NCBI GenBank assembly: GCA_964036665.1 | Contig: OZ038527.1 | Location: 12,493,835 to 12,557,834, forward strand | Length of the DNA stretch: 64,000 nt | Origin: Gordius sp. MW1 | Taxonomy: Eukaryota; Nematomorpha; Gordioida; Gordea; Gordiidae | Direction: 5' to 3' | Shown: piece after piece, positions 12,365-24,710 of the stretch | Numbering within the stretch: position 1 is the first letter of the stretch | Layout of the letters: the number at the start of each line of letters is the position of its first letter | Made by a program: the position numbers and the translations under genes | The notes under the pieces: generated by a model | Seen by the model: only the letters and a program-made list of their open reading frames with translations | The model's database searches: none | Told to the model about the DNA's origin: nothing

Positions 12365-14065
12365 GACGTTGTTTCCATGATAAAAAGTTAAAATTTATCA
12401 GAATCAGAAAACTATTACTTTGAAATCATGATTGCATAGAGCAGTTTTCAAAAATTAAGCACTCACGTTTGAAACAACAAACTAATCGCAACAATAAAAC
12501 GTTATCTTTTGTCAAAATGAGAGTTCTCTTAAAACCTCTTTTCGGAAGTCAATCGAGGATAATAGGATTCTCGAATTGGCTTATTTTTATATATTTTTTT
12601 ACGCTCTTTCACATAGAATCGAAAAAAATAAATATTTTTACCTCAAAATTTTTCACATTTTTTTCTTTCAACCGTATTCATCCGATGAAAGTTGTCGTTT
12701 TCAGACGTTGTTTCCATGATAAAAAGTAAAAATTTATCAGAATCAGAAAACTATTACTTTGAAATCATGATCGCATAGAGCAATTTTTAAAAATTAAGCA
12801 CTCACGTTACGATACAACAAACTAATCGCAACAATAAAACGTTGTCTTTTGTCAAAATGATAGTTCTCGCAGCTTAAAACCTCTTTTCGGAAGTCAATCA
12901 AGGATAATAGGATTCTCAAATCGGCTTACTTTTATATATTTTTTTACGCTCTTTCACATAGAATCGAAAAAAATGAATATTTTTACCTCAAAATTTTTCA
13001 CATTTTTTTATTCAACCGTATTCATCCGATGAAAGTTGTCGTTTTCAGACGTTGTTTCCATGATAAAAAGTAAAAATTTCTCAGAATCAGAAAACTATTA
13101 CTTTGAAATCATGATCGCATAGAGCAATTTTCAAAAATTAAGCACTCACGTTACGATACAACAAACTAATCGCAACAATAAAACGTTGTCTTTTGTCAAA
13201 ATGATAGTTCTCGCAGCTTAAAACCTCTTTTCGGAAGTCAATCGAGGATAATAGGATTCTCAAATCGGCTTACTTTTATATATTTTTTTACGATCTTTCA
13301 CATAGAATCGAAAAAAATGAATATTTTTACCTCAAAATTTTTCACATTTTTTTATTCATCCGATGAAAGTTGTCGTTTTCAGACGTTGTTTCCATGATAA
13401 AAAGTAAAAATTTATCAGAATCAGAAAACTATTACTTTGAAATCATGATTGCATAGAGCAGTTTTCAAAAATTAAGCTCTCACGTTTGAAACAACAAACT
13501 AATCGCAACAATAAAACGTTGTCTTTTGTCAAAATGATAGTTCTCTTAAAACCTCTTTTCGGAAGTCAATCGAGGATAATAGGATTCTCAAATCGGCTTA
13601 CTTTTATATATTTTTTCAAGCTCTTTCACATAGAATCGAAAAAAATGAATATTTTTACCTCAAAATTTTTCACATTTTTTTCTTTCAATCGTATTCATCC
13701 GATGAAAGTTGTCGTTTTCAGACGTTGTTTCCATGATAAAAAGTAAAAATTTATCAGAATCAGAAAACTATTACTTTGAAATCATGATCGCATAGAGCAG
13801 TTTTCAAAAATTAAGCACTCACGTTACGATACAACAAACTAATCGCAACAATAAAACGTTGTCTTTTGTCAAAATGATAGTTCTCGCAGCTTAAAACCTC
13901 TTTTCGGAAGTCAATCGAGGATAATAGGATTCTCAAATCGGCTTACTTTTATATATTTTTTCAAGCTCTTTCACATAGAATCGAAAAAAATGAATATTTT
14001 TACCTCAAAGTTTTTCACATTTTTTTCTTTCAACCCTATTCATCCGATGAAAGTTGTCGTTTTAA
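12365..14065. repeat. Five-monomer block, copy 2 of the 3068 bp-spaced duplication
   Basis: This is the downstream partner of 9296-10997. It carries the same ordered set of length variants and private bases. It overlaps the start of the regular 1362 bp HOR, so the HOR appears to emerge from this duplicated block. Confidence 0.75.
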
Positions 14066-14409
14066 GACGTTGTTTCCATGATAAAAAGTAAAAATTTATC
14101 ATAATCAGAAAACTATTACTTTAAAATCATGATCGCATAGAGCAATTTTCAAAAATTAAGCACTCACGTTACGATACAACAAACTAATCGCAACAATAAA
14201 ACGTTGTCTTTTGTCAAAATGATAGCTCTCGCAGCTTAAAACTTCTTTTCGGAAGTCAATCGAGGATAATAGGATTCTCAAATCGGCTTATTTTTATATA
14301 TTTTTTCAAGCTCTTTCACATAGAATCGAAAAAAATGAATATTTTTACCTCAAAATTTTTCACATTTTTTTATTCAACCGTATTCATCCGATGAAAGTTG
14401 TCGTTTTCA
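13048..14409. repeat. 4-mer HOR R2, unit 1 (1362 bp)
   Basis: Intervals are 334, 339, 345 and 344 bp. The four classes are distinct. m1 has TTTCTCAGAATC and lacks ten bases before TCATCCG. m2 has CTCTCACGTTTGAAAC, lacks GCAGC before TTAAAACC and reads CTTTCAATCG. m3 reads TCAAAGTTTTTC, CAACCCTATTC and CGTTTTAAGAC. m4 reads ATCATAATCAG, CTTTAAAATC and ATAGCTCTCGC. This first unit lacks the CATATGATCG variant carried by m1 in later units. Confidence 0.93.
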
Positions 14410-15771
14410 GACGTTGTTTCCATGATAAAAAGTAAAAATTTCTCAGAATCAGAAAACTATTACTTTGAAATCATGATCGCATAGAGCAATTTTCAAAAAT
14501 TAAGCACTCACGTTACGATACAACAAACTAATCGCAACAATAAAACGTTGTCTTTTGTCAAAATGATAGTTCTCGCAGCTTAAAACCTCTTTTCGGAAGT
14601 CAATCGAGGATAATAGGATTCTCAAATCGGCTTACTTTTATATATTTTTTTACGATCTTTCACATATGATCGAAAAAAATGAATATTTTTACCTCAAAAT
14701 TTTTCACATTTTTTTATTCATCCGATGAAAGTTGTCGTTTTCAGACGTTGTTTCCATGATAAAAAGTAAAAATTTATCAGAATCAGAAAACTATTACTTT
14801 GAAATCATGATTGCATAGAGCAGTTTTCAAAAATTAAGCTCTCACGTTTGAAACAACAAACTAATCGCAACAATAAAACGTTGTCTTTTGTCAAAATGAT
14901 AGTTCTCTTAAAACCTCTTTTCGGAAGTCAATCGAGGATAATAGGATTCTCAAATCGGCTTACTTTTATATATTTTTTCAAGCTCTTTCACATAGAATCG
15001 AAAAAAATGAATATTTTTACCTCAAAATTTTTCACATTTTATTCTTTCAATCGTATTCATCCGATGAAAGTTGTCGTTTTCAGACGTTGTTTCCATGATA
15101 AAAAGTAAAAATTTATCAGAATCAGAAAACTATTACTTTGAAATCATGATCGCATAGAGCAGTTTTCAAAAATTAAGCACTCACGTTACGATACAACAAA
15201 CTAATCGCAACAATAAAACGTTGTCTTTTGTCAAAATGATAGTTCTCGCAGCTTAAAACCTCTTTTCGGAAGTCAATCGAGGATAATAGGATTCTCAAAT
15301 CGGCTTACTTTTATATATTTTTTCAAGCTCTTTCACATAGAATCGAAAAAAATGAATATTTTTACCTCAAAGTTTTTCACATTTTTTTCTTTCAACCCTA
15401 TTCATCCGATGAAAGTTGTCGTTTTAAGACGTTGTTTCCATGATAAAAAGTAAAAATTTATCATAATCAGAAAACTATTACTTTAAAATCATGATCGCAT
15501 AGAGCAATTTTCAAAAATTAAGCACTCACGTTACGATACAACAAACTAATCGCAACAATAAAACGTTGTCTTTTGTCAAAATGATAGCTCTCGCAGCTTA
15601 AAACCTCTTTTCGGAAGTCAATCGAGGATAATAGGATTCTCAAATCGGCTTATTTTTATATATTTTTTCAAGCTCTTTCACATAGAATCGAAAAAAATGA
15701 ATATTTTTACCTCAAAATTTTTCACATTTTTTTATTCAACCGTATTCATCCGATGAAAGTTGTCGTTTTCA
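14410..15771. repeat. 4-mer HOR R2, unit 2 (1362 bp)
   Basis: The order of four monomers matches unit 1 (334+339+345+344). Its m1 carries CATATGATCG. It also carries a private CATTTTATTCTTTC change (ATTC at 15041), which recurs exactly 3396 bp downstream at 18437. This places it as the second unit of a longer super-repeat. Confidence 0.93.
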
Positions 15772-16443
15772 GACGTTGTTTCCATGATAAAAAGTAAAAA
15801 TTTCTCAGAATCAGAAAACTATTACTTTGAAATCATGATCGCATAGAGCAATTTTCAAAAATTAAGCACTCACGTTACGATACAACAAACTAATCGCAAC
15901 AATAAAACGTTGTCTTTTGTCAAAATGATAGTTCTCGCAGCTTAAAACCTCTTTTCGGAAGTCAATCGAGGATAATAGGATTCTCAAATCGGCTTACTTT
16001 TATATATTTTTTTACGATCTTTCACATATGATCGAAAAAAATGAATATTTTTACCTCAAAATTTTTCACATTTTTTTATTCATCCGATGAAAGTTGTCGT
16101 TTTCAGACGTTGTTTCCATGATAAAAAGTAAAAATTTATCAGAATCAGAAAACTATTACTTTGAACTCATGATTGCATAGAGCAGTTTTCAAAAATTAAG
16201 CTCTCACGTTTGAAACAACAAACTAATCGCAACAATAAAACGTTGTCTTTTGTCAAAATGATAGTTCTCTTAAAACCTCTTTTCGGAAGTCAATCGAGGA
16301 TAATAGGATTCTCAAATCGGCTTACTTTTATATATTTTTTCAAGCTCTTTCACATAGAATCGAAAAAAATGAATATTTTTACCTCAAAATTTTTCACATT
16401 TTTTTATTCAACCGTATTCATCCGATGAAAGTTGTCGTTTTCA
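15772..16443. repeat. 4-mer HOR R2, truncated unit (672 bp, two monomers)
   Basis: This unit has only m1 (334 bp) and a hybrid of 338 bp. The m3 and m4 classes are skipped and the next unit starts at 16444. The deletion is precise to the monomer repeat, as expected from exchange between non-equivalent monomers. Confidence 0.92.
16106..16443. repeat. Hybrid monomer m2/m4 (338 bp), crossover scar
   Basis: The left part has m2 diagnostics (CTCTCACGTTTGAAAC and the missing GCAGC). The right part has the m4-type ending (TTTTTTTATTCAACCGTATTC). The switch lies somewhere in the shared segment between about 16280 and 16400 and cannot be placed more finely, because the parents are identical there. 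The effect is the loss of two monomers from the HOR unit. Confidence 0.88.
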
Positions 16444-17805
16444 GACGTTGTTTCCATGATAAAAAGTAAAAATTTCTCAGAATCAGAAAACTATTACTTT
16501 GAAATCATGATCGCATAGAGCAATTTTCAAAAATTAAGCACTCACGTTACGATACAACAAACTAATCGCAACAATAAAACGTTGTCTTTTGTCAAAATGA
16601 TAGTTCTCGCAGCTTAAAACCTCTTTTCGGAAGTCAATCGAGGATAATAGGATTCTCAAATCGGCTTACTTTTATATATTTTTTTACGATCTTTCACATA
16701 GAATCGAAAAAAATGAATATTTTTACCTCAAAATTTTTCACATTTTTTTATTCATCCGATGAAAGTTGTCGTTTTCAGACGTTGTTTCCATGATAAAAAG
16801 TAAAAATTTATCAGAATCAGAAAACTATTACTTTGAAATCATGATTGCATAGAGCAGTTTTCAAAAATTAAGCTCTCACGTTTGAAACAACAAACTAATC
16901 GCAACAATAAAACGTTGTCTTTTGTCAAAATGATAGTTCTCTTAAAACCTCTTTTCGGAAGTCAATCGAGGATAATAGGATTCTCAAATCGGCTTACTTT
17001 TATATATTTTTTCAAGCTCTTTCACATAGAATCGAAAAAAATGAATATTTTTACCTCAAAATTTTTCACATTTTTTTCTTTCAATCGTATTCATCCGATG
17101 AAAGTTGTCGTTTTCAGACGTTGTTTCCATGATAAAAAGTAAAAATTTATCAGAATCAGAAAACTATTACTTTGAAATCATGATCGCATAGAGCAGTTTT
17201 CAAAAATTAAGCACTCACGTTACGATACAACAAACTAATCGCAACAATAAAACGTTGTCTTTTGTCAAAATGATAGTTCTCGCAGCTTAAAACCTCTTTT
17301 CGGAAGTCAATCGAGGATAATAGGATTCTCAAATCGGCTTACTTTTATATATTTTTTCAAGCTCTTTCACATAGAATCGAAAAAAATGAATATTTTTACC
17401 TCAAAGTTTTTCACATTTTTTTCTTTCAACCCTATTCATCCGATGAAAGTTGTCGTTTTAAGACGTTGTTTCCATGATAAAAAGTAAAAATTTATCATAA
17501 TCAGAAAACTATTACTTTAAAATCATGATCGCATAGAGCAATTTTCAAAAATTAAGCACTCACGTTACGATACAACAAACTAATCGCAACAATAAAACGT
17601 TGTCTTTTGTCAAAATGATAGCTCTCGCAGCTTAAAACTTCTTTTCGGAAGTCAATCGAGGATAATAGGATTCTCAAATCGGCTTATTTTTATATATTTT
17701 TTCAAGCTCTTTCACATAGAATCGAAAAAAATGAATATTTTTACCTCAAAATTTTTCACATTTTTTTATTCAACCGTATTCATCCGATGAAAGTTGTCGT
17801 TTTCA
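16444..17805. repeat. 4-mer HOR R2, unit 3 (1362 bp)
   Basis: A complete m1-m4 unit. Its m4 carries TTAAAACTTC at 17637, matching the same change at 14241 in unit 1 (offset 3396), while other units read TTAAAACCTC. Like unit 1, its m1 lacks CATATGATCG. It is therefore the super-repeat counterpart of unit 1. Confidence 0.93.
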
Positions 17806-19167
17806 GACGTTGTTTCCATGATAAAAAGTAAAAATTTCTCAGAATCAGAAAACTATTACTTTGAAATCATGATCGCATAGAGCAATTTTCAAAAATTAAG
17901 CACTCACGTTACGATACAACAAACTAATCGCAACAATAAAACGTTGTCTTTTGTCAAAATGATAGTTCTCGCAGCTTAAAACCTCTTTTCGGAAGTCAAT
18001 CGAGGATAATAGGATTCTCAAATCGGCTTACTTTTATATATTTTTTTACGATCTTTCACATATGATCGAAAAAAATGAATATTTTTACCTCAAAATTTTT
18101 CACATTTTTTTATTCATCCGATGAAAGTTGTCGTTTTCAGACGTTGTTTCCATGATAAAAAGTAAAAATTTATCAGAATCAGAAAACTATTACTTTGAAA
18201 TCATGATTGCATAGAGCAGTTTTCAAAAATTAAGCTCTCACGTTTGAAACAACAAACTAATCGCAACAATAAAACGTTGTCTTTTGTCAAAATGATAGTT
18301 CTCTTAAAACCTCTTTTCGGAAGTCAATCGAGGATAATAGGATTCTCAAATCGGCTTACTTTTATATATTTTTTCAAGCTCTTTCACATAGAATCGAAAA
18401 AAATGAATATTTTTACCTCAAAATTTTTCACATTTTATTCTTTCAATCGTATTCATCCGATGAAAGTTGTCGTTTTCAGACGTTGTTTCCATGATAAAAA
18501 GTAAAAATTTATCAGAATCAGAAAACTATTACTTTGAAATCATGATCGCATAGAGCAGTTTTCAAAAATTAAGCACTCACGTTACGATACAACAAACTAA
18601 TCGCAACAATAAAACGTTGTCTTTTGTCAAAATGATAGTTCTCGCAGCTTAAAACCTCTTTTCGGAAGTCAATCGAGGATAATAGGATTCTCAAATCGGC
18701 TTACTTTTATATATTTTTTCAAGCTCTTTCACATAGAATCGAAAAAAATGAATATTTTTACCTCAAAGTTTTTCACATTTTTTTCTTTCAACCCTATTCA
18801 TCCGATGAAAGTTGTCGTTTTAAGACGTTGTTTCCATGATAAAAAGTAAAAATTTATCATAATCAGAAAACTATTACTTTAAAATCATGATCGCATAGAG
18901 CAATTTTCAAAAATTAAGCACTCACGTTACGATACAACAAACTAATCGCAACAATAAAACGTTGTCTTTTGTCAAAATGATAGCTCTCGCAGCTTAAAAC
19001 CTCTTTTCGGAAGTCAATCGAGGATAATAGGATTCTCAAATCGGCTTATTTTTATATATTTTTTCAAGCTCTTTCACATAGAATCGAAAAAAATGAATAT
19101 TTTTACCTCAAAATTTTTCACATTTTTTTATTCAACCGTATTCATCCGATGAAAGTTGTCGTTTTCA
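17806..19167. repeat. 4-mer HOR R2, unit 4 (1362 bp)
   Basis: A complete m1-m4 unit with CATATGATCG in m1 and the private CATTTTATTC change in m2. It matches unit 2 at an offset of 3396 bp. Confidence 0.93.
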
Positions 19168-20529
19168 GACGTTGTTTCCATGATAAAAAGTAAAAATTTC
19201 TCAGAATCAGAAAACTATTACTTTGAAATCATGATCGCATAGAGCAATTTTCAAAAATTAAGCACTCACGTTACGATACAACAAACTAATCGCAACAATA
19301 AAACGTTGTCTTTTGTCAAAATGATAGTTCTCGCAGCTTAAAACCTCTTTTCGGAAGTCAATCGAGGATAATAGGATTCTCAAATCGGCTTACTTTTATA
19401 TATTTTTTTACGATCTTTCACATATGATCGAAAAAAATGAATATTTTTACCTCAAAATTTTTCACATTTTTTTATTCATCCGATGAAAGTTGTCGTTTTC
19501 AGACGTTGTTTCCATGATAAAAAGTAAAAATTTATCAGAATCAGAAAACTATTACTTTGAACTCATGATTGCATAGAGCAGTTTTCAAAAATTAAGCTCT
19601 CACGTTTGAAACAACAAACTAATCGCAACAATAAAACGTTGTCTTTTGTCAAAATGATAGTTCTCTTAAAACCTCTTTTCGGAAGTCAATCGAGGATAAT
19701 AGGATTCTCAAATCGGCTTACTTTTATATATTTTTTCAAGCTCTTTCACATAGAATCGAAAAAAATGAATATTTTTACCTCAAAATTTTTCACATTTTTT
19801 TCTTTCAATCGTATTCATCCGATGAAAGTTGTCGTTTTCAGACGTTGTTTCCATGATAAAAAGTAAAAATTTATCAGAATCAGAAAACTATTACTTTGAA
19901 ATCATGATCGCATAGAGCAGTTTTCAAAAATTAAGCACTCACGTTACGATACAACAAACTAATCGCAACAATAAAACGTTGTCTTTTGTCAAAATGATAG
20001 TTCTCGCAGCTTAAAACCTCTTTTCGGAAGTCAATCGAGGATAATAGGATTCTCAAATCGGCTTACTTTTATATATTTTTTCAAGCTCTTTCACATAGAA
20101 TCGAAAAAAATGAATATTTTTACCTCAAAGTTTTTCACATTTTTTTCTTTCAACCCTATTCATCCGATGAAAGTTGTCGTTTTAAGACGTTGTTTCCATG
20201 ATAAAAAGTAAAAATTTATCATAATCAGAAAACTATTACTTTAAAATCATGATCGCATAGAGCAATTTTCAAAAATTAAGCACTCACGTTACGATACAAC
20301 AAACTAATCGCAACAATAAAACGTTGTCTTTTGTCAAAATGATAGCTCTCGCAGCTTAAAACCTCTTTTCGGAAGTCAATCGAGGATAATAGGATTCTCA
20401 AATCGGCTTATTTTTATATATTTTTTCAAGCTCTTTCACATAGAATCGAAAAAAATGAATATTTTTACCTCAAAATTTTTCACATTTTTTTATTCAACCG
20501 TATTCATCCGATGAAAGTTGTCGTTTTCA
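19168..20529. repeat. 4-mer HOR R2, unit 5 (1362 bp)
   Basis: A complete m1-m4 unit. Its m2 starts with the private TTGAACTCATG change (19559), which otherwise occurs only at 16163 in the truncated unit (offset 3396). It is thus the uncut version of the truncated 15772 unit, and the super-repeat match ends inside its m2. Confidence 0.92.
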
Positions 20530-22219
20530 GACGTTGTTTCCATGATAAAAAGTAAAAATTTCTCAGAATCAGAAAACTATTACTTTGAAATCATGATCGC
20601 ATAGAGCAATTTTCAAAAATTAAGCACTCACGTTACGATACAACAAACTAATCGCAACAATAAAACGTTGTCTTTTGTCAAAATGATAGTTCTCGCAGCT
20701 TAAAACCTCTTTTCGGAAGTCAATCGAGGATAATAGGATTCTCAAATCGGCTTACTTTTATATATTTTTTTACGATCTTTCACATATGATCGAAAAAAAT
20801 GAATATTTTTACCTCAAAATTTTTCACATTTTTTTATTCATCCGATGAAAGTTGTCGTTTTCAGACGTTGTTTCCATGATAAAAAGTAAAAATTTATCAG
20901 AATCAGAAAACTATTACTTTGAAATCATGATTGCATAGAGCAGTTTTCAAAAATTAAGCTCTCACGTTTGAAACAACAAACTAATCGCAACAATAAAACG
21001 TTGTCTTTTGTCAAAATGATAGTTCTCTTAAAACCTCTTTTCGGAAGTCAATCGAGGATAATAGGATTCTCAAATCGGCTTACTTTTATATATTTTTTCA
21101 AGCTCTTTCACATAGAATCGAAAAAAATGAATATTTTTACCTCAAAATTTTTCACATTTTTTTATTCATCCGATGAAAGTTGTCGTTTTCAGACGTTGTT
21201 TCCATGATAAAAAGTAAAAATTTATCAGAATCAGAAAACTATTACTTTGAAATCATGATTGCATAGAGCAGTTTTCAAAAATTAAGCTCTCACGTTTGAA
21301 ACAACAAACTAATCGCAACAATAAAACGTTGTCTTTTGTCAAAATGATAGTTCTCTTAAAACCTCTTTTCGGAAGTCAATCGAGGATAATAGGATTCTCA
21401 AATCGGCTTACTTTTATATATTTTTTCAAGCTCTTTCACATAGAATCGAAAAAAATGAATATTTTTACCTCAAAATTTTTCACATTTTTTTCTTTCAATC
21501 GTATTCATCCGATGAAAGTTGTCGTTTTCAGACGTTGTTTCCATGATAAAAAGTAAAAATTTATCAGAATCAGAAAACTATTACTTTGAAATCATGATCG
21601 CATAGAGCAGTTTTCAAAAATTAAGCACTCACGTTACGATACAACAAACTAATCGCAACAATAAAACGTTGTCTTTTGTCAAAATGATAGTTCTCGCAGC
21701 TTAAAACCTCTTTTCGGAAGTCAATCGAGGATAATAGGATTCTCAAATCGGCTTACTTTTATATATTTTTTCAAGCTCTTTCACATAGAATCGAAAAAAA
21801 TGAATATTTTTACCTCAAAATTTTTCACATTTTTTTCTTTCAACCCTATTCATCCGATGAAAGTTGTCGTTTTAAGACGTTGTTTCCATGATAAAAAGTA
21901 AAAATTTATCATAATCAGAAAACTATTACTTTAAAATCATGATCGCATAGAGCAATTTTCAAAAATTAAGCACTCACGTTACGATACAACAAACTAATCG
22001 CAACAATAAAACGTTGTCTTTTGTCAAAATGATAGCTCTCGCAGCTTAAAACCTCTTTTCGGAAGTCAATCGAGGATAATAGGATTCTCAAATCGGCTTA
22101 TTTTTATATATTTTTTCAAGCTCTTTCACATAGAATCGAAAAAAATGAATATTTTTACCTCAAAATTTTTCACATTTTTTTATTCAACCGTATTCATCCG
22201 ATGAAAGTTGTCGTTTTCA
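20530..22219. repeat. 4-mer HOR R2, expanded unit (five monomers, 1690 bp)
   Basis: Intervals are 334, 328, 339, 345 and 344 bp. An extra 328 bp hybrid monomer sits between m1 and m2, so this is the duplication counterpart of the deletion seen at 15772-16443. This is the last unit of the R2 zone. Its m3 reads TCAAAATTTTTC, where the earlier m3 copies read TCAAAGTTTTTC. Confidence 0.92.
20864..21191. repeat. Hybrid monomer m2/m1 (328 bp), crossover scar and shortest copy
   Basis: The left part is m2 (CTCTCACGTTTGAAAC, no GCAGC). The right part is m1 (ten bases missing before TCATCCG). Carrying both deletions makes it the shortest interval in the window. It adds one monomer to the HOR unit and is followed by a normal m2. 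Confidence 0.88.
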
Positions 22220-23937
22220 GACGTTGTTTCCATGATAAAAAGTAAAAATTTATCAGAATCAGAAAACTATTACTTTGAAATCGTGATCGCATAGAGCAAT
22301 TTTCAAAAATTAAGCACTCACTTTACGATACAACAAACTAATCGCAACAATAAAACGTTGTCTTTTGTCAAAATGATAGTTCTCGCAGCTTAAAACCTCT
22401 TTTCGGAAGTCAATCGAGAATAATAGGATTCTCCAATTGGCTTATTTTTATATATTTTTTTACGCTCTTTCACATAGAATCGAAAAAAATGAATATTTTT
22501 ACCTCAAAATTTTTCACATTTCTTTCTTTCAACCGTATTTATCCGATGAAAGTTGTCGTTTTAAGACGTTGTTTCCATGATAAAAAGTAAAAATTTATCA
22601 TAATCAGAAAACTATTACTTTGAAATCATGATCGCATAGAGCAATTTTCAAAAATTAAGCACTCACGTTACGATACAACAAACTGATCGCAACAATAAAA
22701 CGTTGTCTTTTGTCAAAATGATAGCTCTAGCAGCTTAAAACCTCTTTTCGGAAGTCAATCGAGGATAATAGGATTCTCAAATCGGCTTTCTTTTATATAT
22801 TTTTTCAAGCTCTTTCACATAGAATCGAAAAAAATGAATATTTTTACCTCAAAATTTTTCACATTTTTTTCTTTCAACCGTATTCATCCGATGAAAGTTG
22901 TCGTTTTCAGACGTTGTTTCCATGATAAAAAGTAAAAATTTATCAGAATCAGAAACCTATTACTTTGAAATCATGATTGCATAGAGCAGTTTTCAAAAAT
23001 TAAGCTCTCACGTTTGAAACAACAAACTAATCGCAACAATAAAACGTTGTCTTTTGTCAAAATGATAGTTCTCTTAAAACCTCTTTTCGGAAGTCAATCG
23101 AGGATAATAGGATTCTCAAATCGGCTTACTTTTATATATTTTTTCAAGCTCTTTCACATAGAATCGAAAAAAATGAATATTTTTACCTCAAAATTTTTCA
23201 CATTTTTTTCTTTCAATCGTATTCATCCGATGAAAGTTGTCGTTTTCAGACGTTGTTTCCATGATAAAAAGTAAAAATTTATCAGAATCAGAAAACTATT
23301 ACTTTGAAATCATGATCGCATAGAGCAGTTTTCAAAAATTAAGCACTCACGTTACGATACAACAAACTAATCGCAACAATAAAACGTTGTCTTTTGTCAA
23401 AATGATAGTTCTCGCAGCTTAAAACCTCTTTTCGGAAGTCAATCGAGGATAATAGGATTCTCAAATCGGCTTACTTTTATATATTTTTTCAAGCTCTTTC
23501 ACATAGAATCGAAAAAAATGAATATTTTTACCTCAAAATTTTTCACATTTTTTTCTTTCAACCCTATTCATCCGATGAAAGTTGTCGTTTTAAGACGTTG
23601 TTTCCATGATAAAAAGTAAAAATTTATCATAATCAGAAAACTATTACTTTAAAATCATGATCGCATAGAGCAATTTTCAAAAATTAAGCACTCACGTTAC
23701 GATATAACAAACTAATCGCAACAATAAAACGTTGTCTTTTGTCAAAATGATAGCTCTCGCAGCTTAAAACCTCTTTTCGGAAGTCAATCGAGGATAATAG
23801 GATTCTCAAATCGGCTTATTTTTATATATTTTTTCAAGCTCTTTCACATAGAATCGAAAAAAATGAATATTTTTACCACAAAATTTTTCACATTTTTTTA
23901 TTCAACCGTATTCATCCGTTGAAAGTTGTCGTTTTCA
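22220..23937. repeat. Pentamer repeat R3, copy 1 (1718 bp)
   Basis: Intervals are 345, 345, 339, 345 and 344 bp. The rare CACTCACTTTACGATAC variant begins at 22321 in its CTTTACG part and recurs at 24039, exactly 1718 bp on. GTATTTATCCG, ATAGCTCTAGCAGC and GGCTTTCTTTTATA recur in step. Monomers at 22910-23937 still resemble m2, m3 and m4 of R2, so this unit was built from R2 members plus two new types. Confidence 0.88.
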
Positions 23938-24710
23938 GACGTTGTTTCCATGATAAAAAGTAAAAATTTATCAGAATCAGAAAACTATTACTTTGAAATC
24001 GTGATCGCATAGAGCAATTTTCAAAAATTAAGCACTCACTTTACGATACAACAAACTAATCGCAACAATAAAACGTTGTCTTTTGTCAAAATGATAGTTC
24101 TCGCAGCTTAAAACCTCTTTTCGGAAGTCAATCGAGGATAATAGGATTCTCCAATTGGCTTATTTTTATATATTTTTTTACGCTCTTTCACATAGAATCG
24201 AAAAAAATGAATATTTTTACCTTAAAATTTTTCACATTTCTTTCTTTCAACCGTATTTATCCGATGAAAGTTGTCGTTTTAAGACGTTGTTTCCATGATA
24301 AAAAGTAAAAATTTATCATAATCAGAAAACTATTACTTTGAAATCATGATCGCATAGAGCAATTTTCAAAAATTAAGCACTCACGTTACGATACAACAAA
24401 CTAATCGCAACAATAAAACGTTGTCTTTTGTCAAAATGATAGCTCTAGCAGCTTAAAACCTCTTTTCGGAAGTCAATCGAGGATAATAGGATTCTCAAAT
24501 CGGCTTTCTTTTATATATTTTTTCAAGCTCTTTCACATAGAATCGAAAAAAATGATTATTTTTACCTCAAAATTTTTCACATTTTTTTCTTTCAACCGTA
24601 TTCATCCGATGAAAGTTGTCGTTTTCAGACGTTGTTTCCATGATAAAAAGTAAAAATTTATCAGAATCAGAAAACTATTACTTTGAAATCATGATTGCAT
24701 AGAGCAGTTT
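23938..24710. repeat. Pentamer repeat R3, partial copy 2
   Basis: This block repeats the first two and a fraction monomers of 22220-23937 with the same private variants. It then leaves the pattern where the first copy reads CTCTCACGTTTGAAAC and this one reads CACTCACGTTTGATAC. Confidence 0.82.

Larger units (their letters stand above)
6976..13047. repeat. Mixed-order satellite zone between R1 and the 4-mer HOR
   Basis: This zone has about 18 monomers. Interval lengths alternate among 345, 344, 339 and 334 bp without one fixed HOR. It contains a trimer repeat (8269 onward) and the first appearance, at 9980-10997, of three of the four monomer types that make up the 1362 bp HOR downstream. The 334 bp monomers lack ten bases in the ATTCAACCGTATTCATCC segment. 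The 339 bp monomers lack GCAGC before TTAAAACCTC. No gene is seen here. Confidence 0.85.
13048..16443. repeat. R2 super-repeat, copy 1 (10 monomers, 3396 bp)
   Basis: Units 1 and 2 and the truncated unit together make 3396 bp. Three independent private changes, at 14241, 15041 and 16163, recur at 17637, 18437 and 19559, each exactly 3396 bp downstream. A second-level repeat therefore lies on top of the 4-mer HOR. The block includes the m2 start that was later cut at its right end. Confidence 0.9.
16444..19839. repeat. R2 super-repeat, copy 2 (3396 bp)
   Basis: This is the tandem second copy of 13048-16443, with all three private changes at the same offset. The two copies differ at the right end: copy 1 finishes with a TTTTATTCAACCG segment that joins to m1, while copy 2 reads CTTTCAATCG and continues into a normal m3. 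The duplication was either imprecise at this end or altered afterwards. Confidence 0.87.
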
